NCBI RefSeq assembly: GCF_003086295.3 | Contig: NC_092052.1 | Location: 73,076,910 to 73,140,909, forward strand | Direction of reading: 5' to 3' | DNA: 64,000 nucleotides | Source: Arachis hypogaea | Lineage: Eukaryota > Streptophyta > Magnoliopsida > Fabales > Fabaceae | In this document: positions 39,821 to 51,273 of the stretch, in pieces | Layout: every line of letters begins with the position of its first letter | How positions within the stretch are numbered: the stretch's first letter is position 1 | The notes under the pieces: generated by a model | The model's input: only the letters and a program-made list of their open reading frames with translations | The model's database searches: none | What the model was told of the DNA's origin: nothing | Program-made: the position numbers and the translations under genes

Positions 39821-41361
39821 TGGTGCACGAAATTGGAAATCACAATTCTTCACAAATTCGCACAACTAACCAGCAAGTGCACTGGGTCGTCCAAGTAATA
39901 CCTTACGTGAGTAAGGGTCGATCCCACGGAGATTATTGGCTTGAAGCAATCTATGGTTATCTTGTAACTCTTAGTCAGGAAGACAATAAAATAATTCACT
40001 TATCAAATTTGATTGCAAGGAATAAAAGGGCAGAACACAAATTATACTTGTATGCAATGATGGAGAATATGTTGGGGTTTTGGAGATGCTTTGTCTTCTG
40101 AAATTCTGCTTTCCTCTGTTTCTAATTCACGCATGCACGTCCTCCTATGGCAAGCTGTGTGTTGGTGGATCACCGTTGTCAATGGCTACCATCCATCCTT
40201 CCAGTGAAAAGGGTCCAGGTGCGCTGTCACCGCACGGCTAATCATCTGCAGGTTCTCAATCGTACCGGAATAGGATTTACTATCCTTTTGCGTCTGTCAC
40301 TACACCCAGCACTCACGAGTTTGAAGCTCGTCACAGTCATTCAATCCCTGAATCCTACTCGGAATACCACAGACAAGGTTTAGACTTTCCGGATTCTCTT
40401 GAATGCTGCCATCAACCTAGCTTATGCCACGAAGATTCCGATTAAGAGATCTAAGAGATATTCATTCATTCTACGGTGGAAGGTAAGTGGTTGTCAGGCA
40501 CGCGTTCGTGGAGGAATGATGATGATTGTCACGTTCATCACATTCATATTGAAGTGCGAATGGATATCTTAGATAGGAACACGCATGTTTGAATGGAAAG
40601 CAGAAATGCTTGCATTAATTCATCGAGACACAGCAGAGTTCCTCACGCCCAACAATGGAGTTTAGAGACTCATGCCGTCAAAAGGTACAAAGTTTAGATC
40701 TAAAATGTCATGAGAGATCCAAAATAAGTCTCTAAAAGTTGTTTAAATACTAGACTAGTAAACTAGGTTTACAGAAAATGAGTAAACTAAGATGGATAGT
40801 GCAGAAATCCACTTCTGGGGCCCACTTGGTGTGTGCTGGGGCTGAGACTTAAGCTAATCACGTGCATAGGGCTGTTTTGGGCGTTCAACGCCAGCTTTGG
40901 ATCCTTTTCTGGCATTGAACTCCAACTTGCAACTTGTTTCTGGCGCTGGACGCCAGACTGCAACATGGAACTCGCGTTGAACGCCAGTTTACGTCGTCTA
41001 TCCTTGAGCAAAGTATGGACTATTATATATTGCTGGAAAGCCCTGGATGTCTACCTTCCAACGCAATTGGAGGCGCGCCATTTGGACTCTTGTAGCTCCA
41101 GAAATGCCATTCCGAGTGCAGAGAGGTCAGAATCCAACAGCATCAGCAGTCCTTTTTCAGCCTGAATCAGATTTTTGCTCAGCTCCCTCAATTTCAGCCA
41201 GAAAATACTTGAAATTATAGAAAAATACACAAACTCATAGTAAAGTCCAGAAATATGAATTTTGCCTAGAAACTAATGAAAATAAACTAAAAACTAATTA
41301 AAACATACTAAAAACTATATGAAAATTAACCCCAAAAAGCGTATAAAATATCCGCTCATCA
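39821..41361 (-). repeat. 5' LTR of element C
   Basis: 1,541 bp, outer end TGATGAGCGGATATTTTATA at 41,361, inner end CACCA at 39,821. It differs from the 3' LTR by roughly three dozen substitutions and one 1-bp indel. The TATA-like TATTTAAAC is near 40,741-40,749, with palindromes at ~40,877-40,990. Confidence 0.94.
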
Positions 41362-42085
41362 GTTAACTTAGTTAACGTGGCTTCTAACGTTAAGAAGCAA
41401 AAGAGAAGCCAACATTAGTGACATTAACCTTTGTCACTAACATTGGCCAATCCTCCACAAGCCACGTTAACTTCCACGTTAACTTAGTTAACGTGGAAGC
41501 GAACGTGGAGAAAGTATATGATCGCCAACGTTAGTGACACCTAACTTTGTCACTAACGTTGGAATGAACCACACAAGCCACAATGAGCCACATTAACTCC
41601 CACGTTAACTTAGTTAACGTGGAAGTTAACGTGAAGAAGAGAGATGATGAGCCAACGTTAGTGATATTCACCTTTGTCACTAACGTTGGAGATGGCTAGC
41701 ATTTCTACGTTAGAGGCCACGTTAACCTAGTTAACGTGGACTCTAACGTGGGAGATAGGGGCACATTGGAACGTTAATGACAAAGGTAAGTGTCACTAAT
41801 GTTCTCGAAGGTTGGCAAGCTAACGTTAAGAGCCACGTTAACTAAGTTAACGTGGACTCTAACGTAAGAAAGGGGGAGGCTTCTCAACGTTATTGGGAAA
41901 GGTAAGTCCCAATAACGTGTGCGAAGGACCAAGAGGCAACGTTAGTGGCAATGTTTGTGCCACTAACGTTGAGGTTAACGTGGCTCTAACTTGGGTAAGG
42001 AACGTTAGTGAAAAAGGTGATTGTCACTAACGTTCTCGAACCCACATTTTTACTTAACGTTAACACCACTAACGTCCTGAGCTAA
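41362..42085 (+). repeat. ACGTTAAC palindrome array of element D, right part
   Basis: ACGTTAACTTAGTTAACGT-type palindromes have cores (TTAAC-TAGTTAA) at 41,363, 41,479, 41,605, 41,722 and 41,838, i.e. 116, 126, 117 and 116 bp apart. Between them lie inverted pairs AACGTTAGTGAC ... GTCACTAACGTT with short loops (for example ~41,525-41,562). Several spacers are unrelated, so the palindromes rather than the spacers are conserved. Confidence 0.85.
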
Positions 42086-43210
42086 AGTCCCTGCCCACTT
42101 CACACTTTCTCTCTGCAAGTAAAACTAAGCCCAATGAAGAAGATAACTGCTTCAAACTCAAGATCCAAAGGCCCATACCCAAGACTTAGAGAGCCAACTA
42201 GAAGATCAGAAGAGTAGTATATATAGGAGTAGCTTTGAATTGATTAAGAAGAGATTGGAAAGGGGGAAATTGGAAAAACTACTCTCTGTATTTTACCATT
42301 CTCTGCACTTCTAGTTTGGCTTTCATGATGTATTCTCCATCTTTGCTTTCATTTTCCAGAGCTATGAACAACTAAACCCCTTTCATTGGGTTAGGGAGCT
42401 CTGTTGTAATTTGATGGATCAATACTAGTTTTCATTATTCTTCTTCTATCTGTTCTTTTGATTTTACTTGAAAGCTTTCGATCTTCATCCAATTGGATAG
42501 TTATCTTGGAAAAGAAGCTATTCAAACTTGGATCTCTTCTGAACCTTGAAAGAGGAATGAAGAGATCATGCTAGAAATGCTTTCTCATGCTGGACCAAAT
42601 TAGGTTTGGATGGATATGTGACTATAATCCTCTCAATACTTGATTTGGGAAATGCATGTGGTATAATCAGTGACCATACTTCATCTCTTCTCATGAGCAA
42701 TTGACCAAGGAATTGGCTATTGATCAAGATTTGAGAGATCGAATTACAAGGAATTGTAATTCGATCACTTAAGATTGCCAAGGAGATCAATGAATGCATT
42801 GATTGAGGAATAGATGAAAATGAAATTGATCCGGAGAATGCAACATCTCCTGAGCCCAATGAACTCCCTATTTCTGATCTTACCCATTCTCTTTAATTTT
42901 TGTCATTTACTTTTATGAGCAATTACCCCATTCCCATTTACAATTCTGCAATTTACTTTCCGTCATTTACTTTCAGCTCTTTATTTCTAGCATTTACTTT
43001 TTCTGTTATTTACCTTCCCGCCATTTTATTTTCTGCAATTCTCAACTCAAATCCTGATTCGCTCAACTAGAACATTCCTCTAATTAAAGTTGCTTGATCA
43101 ATCAATCTCTGTGGGATTCGACCTCACTCTATTGTGAGTTTTTACTTGACGAAGAAATTCGGTACAATTGTCGAAGGAAATTTGTTACGAGACAAGTTTT
43201 CCGCGCATCA
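42086..43210 (+). other. Non-coding 3' part of the element D LTR
   Basis: Contains TATATATAGGAG (~42,220), a likely TATA/leader region, then AT-rich sequence and a degenerate CATTTACTTT(C/T) word repeat at 42,900-43,040. It ends in the LTR 3' terminus at 43,210. No gene. Confidence 0.65.
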
Positions 43211-43333
43211 AGCACCACATGTTTTCTCGGTTCTCATCCTTTGAGTCCATTCCTACTACTCAATCACCTTTGTTTACTAACCCCAATGTTGATCTTTCTC
43301 TTAGTGATGATTCTCCAGATTCTATTTCGAGTG
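43211..43333 (+). pseudogene. Copia fragment after integrase
   Basis: After the duplicated agcac the frame continues HMFSRFSSFESIPTTQSPLFTNPNVDLSLSDDSPDSISS, the low-complexity linker between integrase and reverse transcriptase in Copia elements. It is cut at 43,333 by element E; the reverse transcriptase and 3' LTR must lie right of the window. Confidence 0.82.
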
Positions 43334-45935
43334 TGTAACACTCTAACTATCAAAAGTCACACTTCCGGATGCTCCACTCTGATAGCTCGGGTATTACGAC
43401 GACTCTTGAAATATTTAGTGCTAAAATATGAGCCTGCTTAAACAATTAAACCGTATAACTGCTTAAGAGGCTTCTTATCTGATAATATACAACCACATTT
43501 ACAAAACAAACCACAATACTTACAAAAGATACATATAGATATATCTACATATTATTAATATTACAAGCATGACACATCAAAACTCCTATCCCTCTTGCAA
43601 AACGCACTAAAAATAAAGGCGATGGAAAAATAAAAACTAAGATCATACAAAATAATGTCGAATAAACAGAAAACGAATATAACTCTTCTGAAGCTTCGTC
43701 ATCCATATCCTGAAAAGGGAAAAACCTGTAGGGGAGTGAGAACATAGTCCTCAAAAGGGTTCTCACTATAGGGTTACAGAATTGCTATAATAAGGTACGT
43801 AAATAAAACCATTTTTAAGGTACAATGATTAATAACTACATTATGCTTCTATTCAAAACCAAAGATTTAACATTCAAAATCTGAAATCCTTTTTAAAAGG
43901 GAAAGCTGTTAATTTCTTAGAAATCTAAAAGCCTTTTTAAAAGTTTTTTCTTAGACAGCATGAATGATCAAACTGTTCCAAGCATAGGTTCATTAAGTCT
44001 ATGCTAAACCAGTTTAATCTTTCATACTTTTCTAACAAAAAAGCACAAACCAAACACAGTTTTTAGCTCATCTCATAATCAACCATGACCCTAGGCCCAA
44101 GCAACTCAACCAACAACTAATTCATCATAATCCAACCAATTTTCAGTCACAAACACAAGTAAGAAGGTTTAAACACAATCAAACAGTTATATCAAGTAGA
44201 GCAATTAGCAATTACACATAACTATTCACATAGGCAAACAAATTACAATTTGCACACCCAAAAAATGTCATATAAATGCATATGATGCATGCCTGTCCTA
44301 TGGCTAATGAGCTCATCTGTCGGTTATCCAGCCAACCCGACAAGTCCGAAAACGTTAGACTGTCCCCCGTCGCGTATCCCCATGAGTATATGCATAGATT
44401 TTAAATTCATACATCATTCAAATCACTCACTGGGGGCTATCCATACCCGAGAATTTATACGTGCCCGGTCACCCTTACGACGTAAGGTCAACAGAGTATC
44501 GAGATTCAACTTGGAACACGTGGTGGCAAGCCACGGCACTTTACCCAAGGAAACTCGTATCTCAAATAAATGTGCGGAAGCTACATATATTTATTCATAA
44601 TCATTCATCCATCATCATTTCCGCATTTCATTAACAATTCATATCAAACCAATCATTATTCAAACCATAAGTCACTTTCTATTTCTCAAATCTCTTCAAA
44701 CTCATAATTCAACTTTTCCTCAAAATCAATTCTCTTTCAAATCTTAGTCACTAAATATAACATTTTACAAAACTTCCAAGAGACTTTCAATCATCACCTT
44801 AAAACGGAACTTTCTTTGAGAAGACACAAGCCTCTAGGGAAGAATAACTTGCCTCACTTCTTAAACTCTTTAGAAATCCTTAGAATCATAATTACTCAAA
44901 TTGAAATCATTTAGAATGGAGACTTAAGACCAAAACCAAGGCATGTAGGCCAAAAGTTCTGAACCAGTTTCAAAACCAACATTATTTAAGTCCAAAAACC
45001 CAATTTCTTTTCATTCTTAAATCGGAAACTTTCCCAAAGGCTCAGATTTGTTTAGTTAAAACTTAAAGAATACTTCAAAAGCAATGCGAAATTAAGTAAT
45101 CAAAGTTCAATTTTCTTTAAAATCCGCTAAAAATCCTCCAAAGGTACTTCTTTGACCAAACCGCAAAACATAGGTCCCCTCATGTTTAAATCAAACTTAA
45201 AACATAAGCTTTCCTTAAAAGATTAAACTTGAAACACATGTTCCCTAATAAATCGAGAACCAAACAATAGAACCTATCGAATCCAATCCTTTTCTAAATC
45301 ATATTTGAAAACAAAATCTTGAATTTCATAAAATTTCGACAGCATCTCCCTTAAAACATAGAATTTGCCACCCGTTTCGGGTCCCAATGAAACCAGTATA
45401 CAATCCCTTCCACGGGTTCAAAACCAATCAGTTTAAAATCAGACTAATTTCAAAAATTCATATCCTTCTTATAATTCAAGAAATCAAATCCAAACTCAAT
45501 CCATTTTCAATGAATCAACTCGTTTTCCAAAATTGTAATGAAATATTTCAGCAACCAACCATATAATCAAATCAAATAACAATCCAATCCAACCACAAAT
45601 ATGTTCATCACAAAACAGCCCAACAATACATAAGGCTTATGCAATCACCAAAAGTACATTTATCACATTAATATCCATTTATAACAACTCCAAATCATAA
45701 AATTAAGTTCTTTGAAAAGACCCCTACCACGACACATTCAATCCACAATCCAAATGCCTCAAGAAATTCTTTTCCTCTCGACCCGAAATCAATGCAACTG
45801 AAACCTCAGCTCTGCTTGCTTCCTCAAAAGCAGAACAGCCTCAAACATGATGTGCGACCTCGGTTTCTAATCCCTAAAACATCAATATCATGGAAACCTC
45901 AAAACACATATCAGAAAACCAAAGGCGAGGATCCC
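43334..45935 (-). repeat. 3' LTR of element E, part distal to element F
   Basis: Nearly collinear with 61,850-64,000 (the 5' LTR), including TGTAACACYCTAACTATC at the end. AT-rich, no gene. Short open frames (43,545-43,766; 44,289-44,600) recur in the other LTR only because the LTR is duplicated. The final bases atccc (45,931-45,935) are the element F TSD. Confidence 0.85.
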
Positions 45936-48900
45936 TGTAACACCCTACCATAATGTAAAAACCCGGTTAATTAACGGCTAATTAACCCATAAATGAGAAT
46001 TTATTCTAGAAAGCCAAAAATGTGATTTTTATGGCTTAATATGATAGAGGAGATTGAGACGAGAATTTCGGTACCAATTTTATAGAAATCGGACCAAGAT
46101 TGGACCAAACGGGCCAAACCGGGCCAACCGAACCCAAAGTGGGCCCTTGGCCCAACTAAACTAAACCAAAACTCTAGTTTTCAGCACTCTCTCTCCTCAT
46201 TTGTTACACACACACACACGCTGAAATGGAATGAGGGAGGGGAAGAACACTCTCTCAAACTTCTATCTCTCACTTGATCTTCAAACCACCATAACTTTTG
46301 ATCTAGAGCTCCGATTGTCGCACCATTTATGGCCACACATTCATCATGGAGAGCTCTACAAAACCCATACAAACAATCTTGAGGAAAGCCACGTTTTGCT
46401 CTTCGAATTTCCAGCCTTGATTTCGAGTTTCATGAGCAAAAATGTTGAGATTTTGGACTCTTTGATGTTATAGGATCCAACTCTCTTGAAGGAGAAGGTT
46501 AATCTTGTCTTCTTGGACCTTGGGTGTGGTAAGATTCTCAACCCTAGTGTAATTTGTTATTCTATGATGTTTGGGTATTGAGATGTTGTGTATGGGTATG
46601 ATGATTGTGGCTTAGGTTGTGTATATGTGAATATTGGGGCTTGATTGAGATATTGGAAAGCTTGAAAAGGGATTTTTGGTGGTAAAAATCTGTTCTTGGA
46701 GGTGTTGAGACCTAGAAGACTTGTGGACAAGTGGTTTGGAAGTGCTTCGGTTGAGCTTGGGAAATCGGCTAAGGTATGGTCTCGGTTTCTCGTATCTAAT
46801 ATGTAATGTGGTAGGAAATACTTAGGCTAGAGGCCCTAAGATAGACATTAAATTGATGATGTTGTTGAATGGTTGAGATATATGATGTGATCATATATGT
46901 GATTATGAATATTGATGCCTTGATTGTGTGATATATGAGAAAATGCATATTGTGATATATGCTTGATGAATGATTGAGGTTGAATTGGTAGGTGGTACCA
47001 TGTTGATGGTGAGTATGATGATGATTATGTATAATGATGGTTGATTAGAAATGTATTATTGGAAATTGGGATGAGGAAGGATGTATGACATGATATTGTG
47101 TTTGTCCTTTAGCCATTTGATTGAGAAGTGTTAAAATGGTTGGATGGTGGTTTTAGGAATTTTGGTAAAGTATCAATGTGTGAGTTGAGGATGGCTTGAC
47201 ATTGATTTTGGAACATTTTGATTAATTTCAAAAAGGGTTGAAATTTGCATGATTTGGTTTATTTTGAAAATAGTTGAAAATGGCTTGTTTTGAAAATGGC
47301 ACCTTGTGGTTTTGTATGAAAACATGGTTTTTGGGCATATTTTAACGGGACAAAATTTGGACTACGGATCCCCGTTTTGTACAAACTTGTTTAGAAATGA
47401 AATTGGATCCGGGATGTCCATGCCGTTGGAAGAACGGGCGGAAAACGATTTAAAATGAGAAAGTTATGTCCATCGGAAGATTGGGGGTTAAATCTGTGAA
47501 TTCTGCAGCTTTTAACTTAGAAAATTTTTAGCAGAATGACCCTCCGCGCGTAGGCGCACTTGGCGCGTACGCGCCGTTCTTCAAGAAAGCACCATCCACG
47601 CGTGCGCGTGGTGTGCGCGGGCGCGTCGATGCGCTGCACCAAATGCCCAGCTATTTTCCCGAGAGTTGTGCCAGAGTTGTGCCAGTTTTGTGCCTGGGGT
47701 GCAAGAGCACCCACGCGTACGCGTGGCTGACGCTTGCACGTCGTTTGGCTATTTTTCAATCCGCGCGTCCGTGCGTATGACGCTTGCGCGTCGATGAGTT
47801 TTGTGGCCATCCACGCATGCGCGTGGGGTGCGCGTACGCGTGGCCCTGTTTTCATCCCAAAGTTGATGTTTGAGTTTTAAAGGCCAAATTTCATACTTCT
47901 AAGCCTCCGATCTCACCACTTATGTCTTAAATCATTATGATATGCCTAGCAATGAGACAAAGAGCTAGTGAATGTGGTAACTTGCGAGTGAAGCAAGGGA
48001 AAAATGAATGATCAATGAGGATCAAAGATGATTATGTGAGATGCAGAGGATGGCGGTGGAAGTACTTGTTATGCCATGGGCCGAAGGGCCGTAATTGTTA
48101 ATGAATTGGCTGGTTATGGATTTAACCGTGAGCCGGATGGCTGGATCATTGCCGTGTTACGGCGGAGCCATGATTATGGCTAAGTATAAATGCATATATG
48201 CTGTTGAATGAATTATGAATGTTTGCACTTCCACTATCGGAGATGAGGGTTTCCCTGGGAGGAAGCAGTGGCTAGCCACCACGTGCTCCAGGTTGAGACT
48301 CGAAGCTCTTTTGACCCTATGTCGTTTGGGAGGCTGGGTACTGTGAAAGCCTCGAATGAGCTCACCCTCATAAATATTCACCAGTGAGGGTGATGGATAT
48401 GGATCATGATTATGATCACGATTTGTTGAGTATTACTCGAGTTTGGGAGACACAACAGAGGGACAGTCTAATGGTTAGCTACCAGGACTTGTCGGGTTGG
48501 CTCTATAACCGACAGATGATATCATCAGCCACTAGGGACATGCATTCATCATATGCATACTATATGAATTGTTTGAGATTCCCTATTTGACTGCATATTA
48601 CTTGCTAATTGTCTAAATTCCTTATCTGTTCCTATTTGTATATCTCTTGTTTGATTTAGCTGTGTTTGCTACATTATACTCCTGCTGGTGGTTGGGAGGT
48701 CTGAAGGAATTAGAAAGGGAAGTATTAGTTAGACTGAAGGATCTTTAGTCAGTTGCCACCTATAGTTTAGCTTATTTATAAGCTTTGATATTATCTGGAG
48801 GAAGTCCTAGGATTGCCTTCGGCTTTCCTCTATTATTACATGTTACATATGAGGAACTGTTACCATGCTGGGGACCTCTGGTTCTCACCCATGCGAATTT

Positions 48901-49433
48901 TGTGGTTTTCAGATGCAGGACGTGAGGCTTCTCATTGAGGCATGCTGGAGACTTCTGGATTAGCGAAGATCCTTGTTCTCGGGACTCTGTTTTGATTTTA
49001 TGATTTCTCTTAGATACTTTTATCTCCATTAAATAATACAAACTGTGATGACTCCTCTTATAGGAGATTTTGGAGAATAGGTTTCTGTATTTGTGTCCCT
49101 TTGGGGTTTTCTTATTTTATTATATGTATATATTGCTATGCTCGGACCAGTTATCTTCGTAACCGGATTTTGAGTTTTGATATTCCCGTTTTTGACACTC
49201 TTTCGTATATATATAATCTCGTGTTGGTTTATTCTTGTTCACTACGTTATCGATCGGAGTGTTGCGCTTTTTGAGTTACGATTTTGGTTTTACCCCTTTT
49301 TCTTATGAAGGCTCCTAGTTATAATCATTTTTCACCATACTATTCGTACTAAATTTTTGTTTTAGAGGTCGTAATACCTTGCCATCTCTGAATTATGACT
49401 TAAGCATAAGACTCTGTATGGTAGGGTGTTACA
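45936..49433 (+). repeat. 5' LTR of element F with an 18-bp extra at its start
   Basis: The normal LTR start is TGTAAAAACCCGG at 45,954; it ends TATGGTAGGGTGTTACA at 49,433. The extra TGTAACACCCTACCATAA before it is the inverted copy of that end. A GC-rich palindrome cluster lies at 47,543-47,843 with units at about 47,543, 47,595, 47,710, 47,761 and 47,811. No gene in the LTR. Confidence 0.9.
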
Positions 49434-49436
49434 TTA

Positions 49437-49449
49437 TGGTATCAGAGCA
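49437..49449 (+). other. Primer binding site of element F
   Basis: TGGTATCAGAGCA, 3 nt after the LTR, complementary to initiator-Met tRNA, as usual for plant chromoviruses. Confidence 0.9.
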
Positions 49450-49650
49450 GTTCGTTCCTGTAGAGCCTGAGGGACGGACTGACTATGCTTCTGTGCATTC
49501 TCTGTATGTGTGTTATGTGCTGTTAGTATATCTACTTGATATAGTTGGCATAAACGTTCATGAGCATGCATTTGGGACTTTGAAGCACTAAACTTCTGAT
49601 ATTGAGACTGATCAACTTAATATCGATTGTTTGGTGTGTATAGGAACCAG

Positions 49651-51273
49651 ATGGCACCTCGTGGACGCGGTAGAGGCCGTGGGAGAGGTAATACGAATGC
49701 TCGTGCACCAGAGATTAACCCTAATGACCCGGTGAACTTTATGACTGCGTTGGAGAACATGACTGTTGCTATGCAAGCTACTGCTGAGGCTCTTGGTCAA
49801 CAGATGAACAACCATGGTAATGACGGAGGTGGAGTTCAGGGCCCAATGACACTGGCAAACTTTTTGAAGGTTAATCCACCTAAGTTCAAGGGAACCACTA
49901 GCCCGACTGAGGCCGATACATGGTTTCAGGCCATGGAACGAGCACTGCAAGCGCAGGTGGTACCTGAAGGGCAGCGTGTGGAGTTTGCTACCTATTTGCT
50001 CACTGGGGAAGCGTCGCATTGGTGGCAAGGAATCCGATGCCTCCTGCAGCAGGGTGGCGATTATATCACCTGGGATGTCTTCCAAGAGGAGTTCTATAAG
50101 AAGTACTTTTCGACTTCTGCTAGGACGGCCAAGGAGCTTGAATTATTGCAGCTGAAGCAGGGTACTATGTCCATATCTGAGTATACTGACAAGTTTGAGG
50201 AGCTGTTCAGATTCTCTCGTATGTGTCAAGGGACTCTGGTGGAATATGAGGAATGGAAGTGCGTTAAGTATGAAGGAGGACTCCGGAGTGATATTTTCAG
50301 CTCAGTGGGACCAATGGAGACTAGAACTTTCTCCGAGTTGGTGAACAAGTGTAGAGTTACTGAAGAGTACGTGAAGAAGGTGGCTGTTGAGAGAGGGAGT
50401 CACAAGGGATCATTCCCACAGAACCGAGGGAAGAGCCTTGCACCTAGAGGTCCACCTTTCAAGAGGGGAGGTTCTTTTAGGAGGCCCAACAACAACAACT
50501 CCCAAGGGAAAAGATTTGGAAAGCAGCCTCAGAATGATCAAGCTTGTACTAGGTGTGAAAGTCACCATCCGGGAGCACCATGCAAGGCCGGATGGGGTTT
50601 GTGCTACAATTGTGGAAAGGCGGGGAATAAAGTCGCAAATTGTCCGGAGAAGCAGAAACAAGATGCTGGGAAAGCACATCAGACTGGTCGGGTGTTCACT
50701 ACTTCAGCTATAGGTGCTGAGGGATCTGAGGCACTTATCCAAGGTAACTGTGAAATAACTGGTCAAACTTTAAATGCTTTATTTGATTCGGGAGCATCGC
50801 ATTCATTCATTGCATTTGAGAAAGCCCGTGAGTTAGGATTGAAGATCGTAACCTTAGGTTATGACCTAAAAGTGTATAATGCTACCCATGAGGCCATGGT
50901 AACTAGGCTAGGATGCCCGAAAGTTTTGTTTAGGTTCAAGCAGCGTGATTTTGTCCATAATTTAATCTGCTTACCGATGATCGGTCTTGACCTTATCTTG
51001 GGATTGGACTGGTTATCTGAGAACCATGTCCTGTTTGATTGTTCTACAAAGTCGGTGTACTTTATGCCAGAAGATACAGGAGGACCGGTCGTGGTGAATA
51101 ATTATTACTTGAATTCGATGATGGTGAACTGTTCCAGAATCGAATGTCAGGGTATTCTGTTATTAACCGCGGGTGTTTCGGGTGATGATCAAAGGTTGGA
51201 AAAGATTCCGGTGGTATGTGAGTTTCCGGAGGTGTTTCCCGATGACATTGATGAATTTCCACCTAACCGATAG
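49651..51273 (+). CDS. gag: Gag and protease of element F
   Basis: 541 codons from ATG 49,651 (MAPRGRGRGRGRGNTNARAP), an Arg-Gly start usual in Tekay/Del Gags. The capsid domain (FKGTTSPTEADTWFQAMERAL, ASHWWQGI, FYKKYFSTSARTAKELELLQ) is followed by the zinc knuckle CYNCGKAGNKVANC. Here the H of the CCHC pattern is replaced by N. The protease shows ALFDSGASHSFIAFEKA, with a classical DSG, and LIGLDLILGLDWL-type sequence. The frame stops at TAG 51,271-51,273 just before the reverse transcriptase, and the same frame continues beyond it. Confidence 0.9.
   Translation: MAPRGRGRGRGRGNTNARAPEINPNDPVNFMTALENMTVAMQATAEALGQQMNNHGNDGGGVQGPMTLANFLKVNPPKFKGTTSPTEADTWFQAMERALQAQVVPEGQRVEFATYLLTGEASHWWQGIRCLLQQGGDYITWDVFQEEFYKKYFSTSARTAKELELLQLKQGTMSISEYTDKFEELFRFSRMCQGTLVEYEEWKCVKYEGGLRSDIFSSVGPMETRTFSELVNKCRVTEEYVKKVAVERGSHKGSFPQNRGKSLAPRGPPFKRGGSFRRPNNNNSQGKRFGKQPQNDQACTRCESHHPGAPCKAGWGLCYNCGKAGNKVANCPEKQKQDAGKAHQTGRVFTTSAIGAEGSEALIQGNCEITGQTLNALFDSGASHSFIAFEKARELGLKIVTLGYDLKVYNATHEAMVTRLGCPKVLFRFKQRDFVHNLICLPMIGLDLILGLDWLSENHVLFDCSTKSVYFMPEDTGGPVVVNNYYLNSMMVNCSRIECQGILLLTAGVSGDDQRLEKIPVVCEFPEVFPDDIDEFPPNR

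Larger units (their letters stand above)
29934..41361 (-). mobile_element. Element C: full-length Athila-type LTR retrotransposon (FIDEL-like)
   Basis: 11,428 bp with LTRs at 29,934-31,473 (3', 1,540 bp) and 39,821-41,361 (5', 1,541 bp) and the TSD gttaa at 29,929-29,933 and 41,362-41,366. It reads on the minus strand: PBS, AT-rich leader, gag, protease, reverse transcriptase, RNase H, integrase, hairpin, palindrome array, ORF3. The coding region is one frame from 39,018 to 33,970 broken only by stop codons. LTR divergence is roughly three dozen differences by eye, similar to element A and much more than element B. It looks like the pol-bearing partner of element A. Confidence 0.94.
29415..43210 (+). 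mobile_element. Element D: solo LTR, itself split by element C
   Basis: Starts TGATGCCAGGGCATTTTGG and ends TTTTCCGCGCATCA (TGATGC/GCATCA inverted ends), flanked by the TSD agcac at 29,410-29,414 and 43,211-43,215. Removing element C leaves about 2.36 kb without PBS, polypurine tract or coding region, so this is best read as a solo LTR left by recombination. The end (GGGATTCGACCTCAC, then TTCGGTACAATTGTCG) resembles LTR 3' ends of legume Gypsy elements. It is rich in ACGTTAAC-type palindromes (29,684-29,933 and 41,362-42,085). A degenerate CATTTACTTT word repeat lies at 42,900-43,040. Confidence 0.82.

Noticed and set aside
43211..43333. End of the Copia element at the stop near 43,337
   Set aside because: The stop arises at the junction with the element E LTR end (TGTAACA), not from the Copia sequence.
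45949..45953. cataa as left target-site duplication of element F
   Set aside because: It does not match the right flank; atccc at 45,931 and 57,617 does, so the 18 bp in between belongs to the insertion.
46231..46473. Open frame repeated at 46,231 and 54,421
   Set aside because: The repetition only reflects the two LTRs of element F; no protein family recognised.
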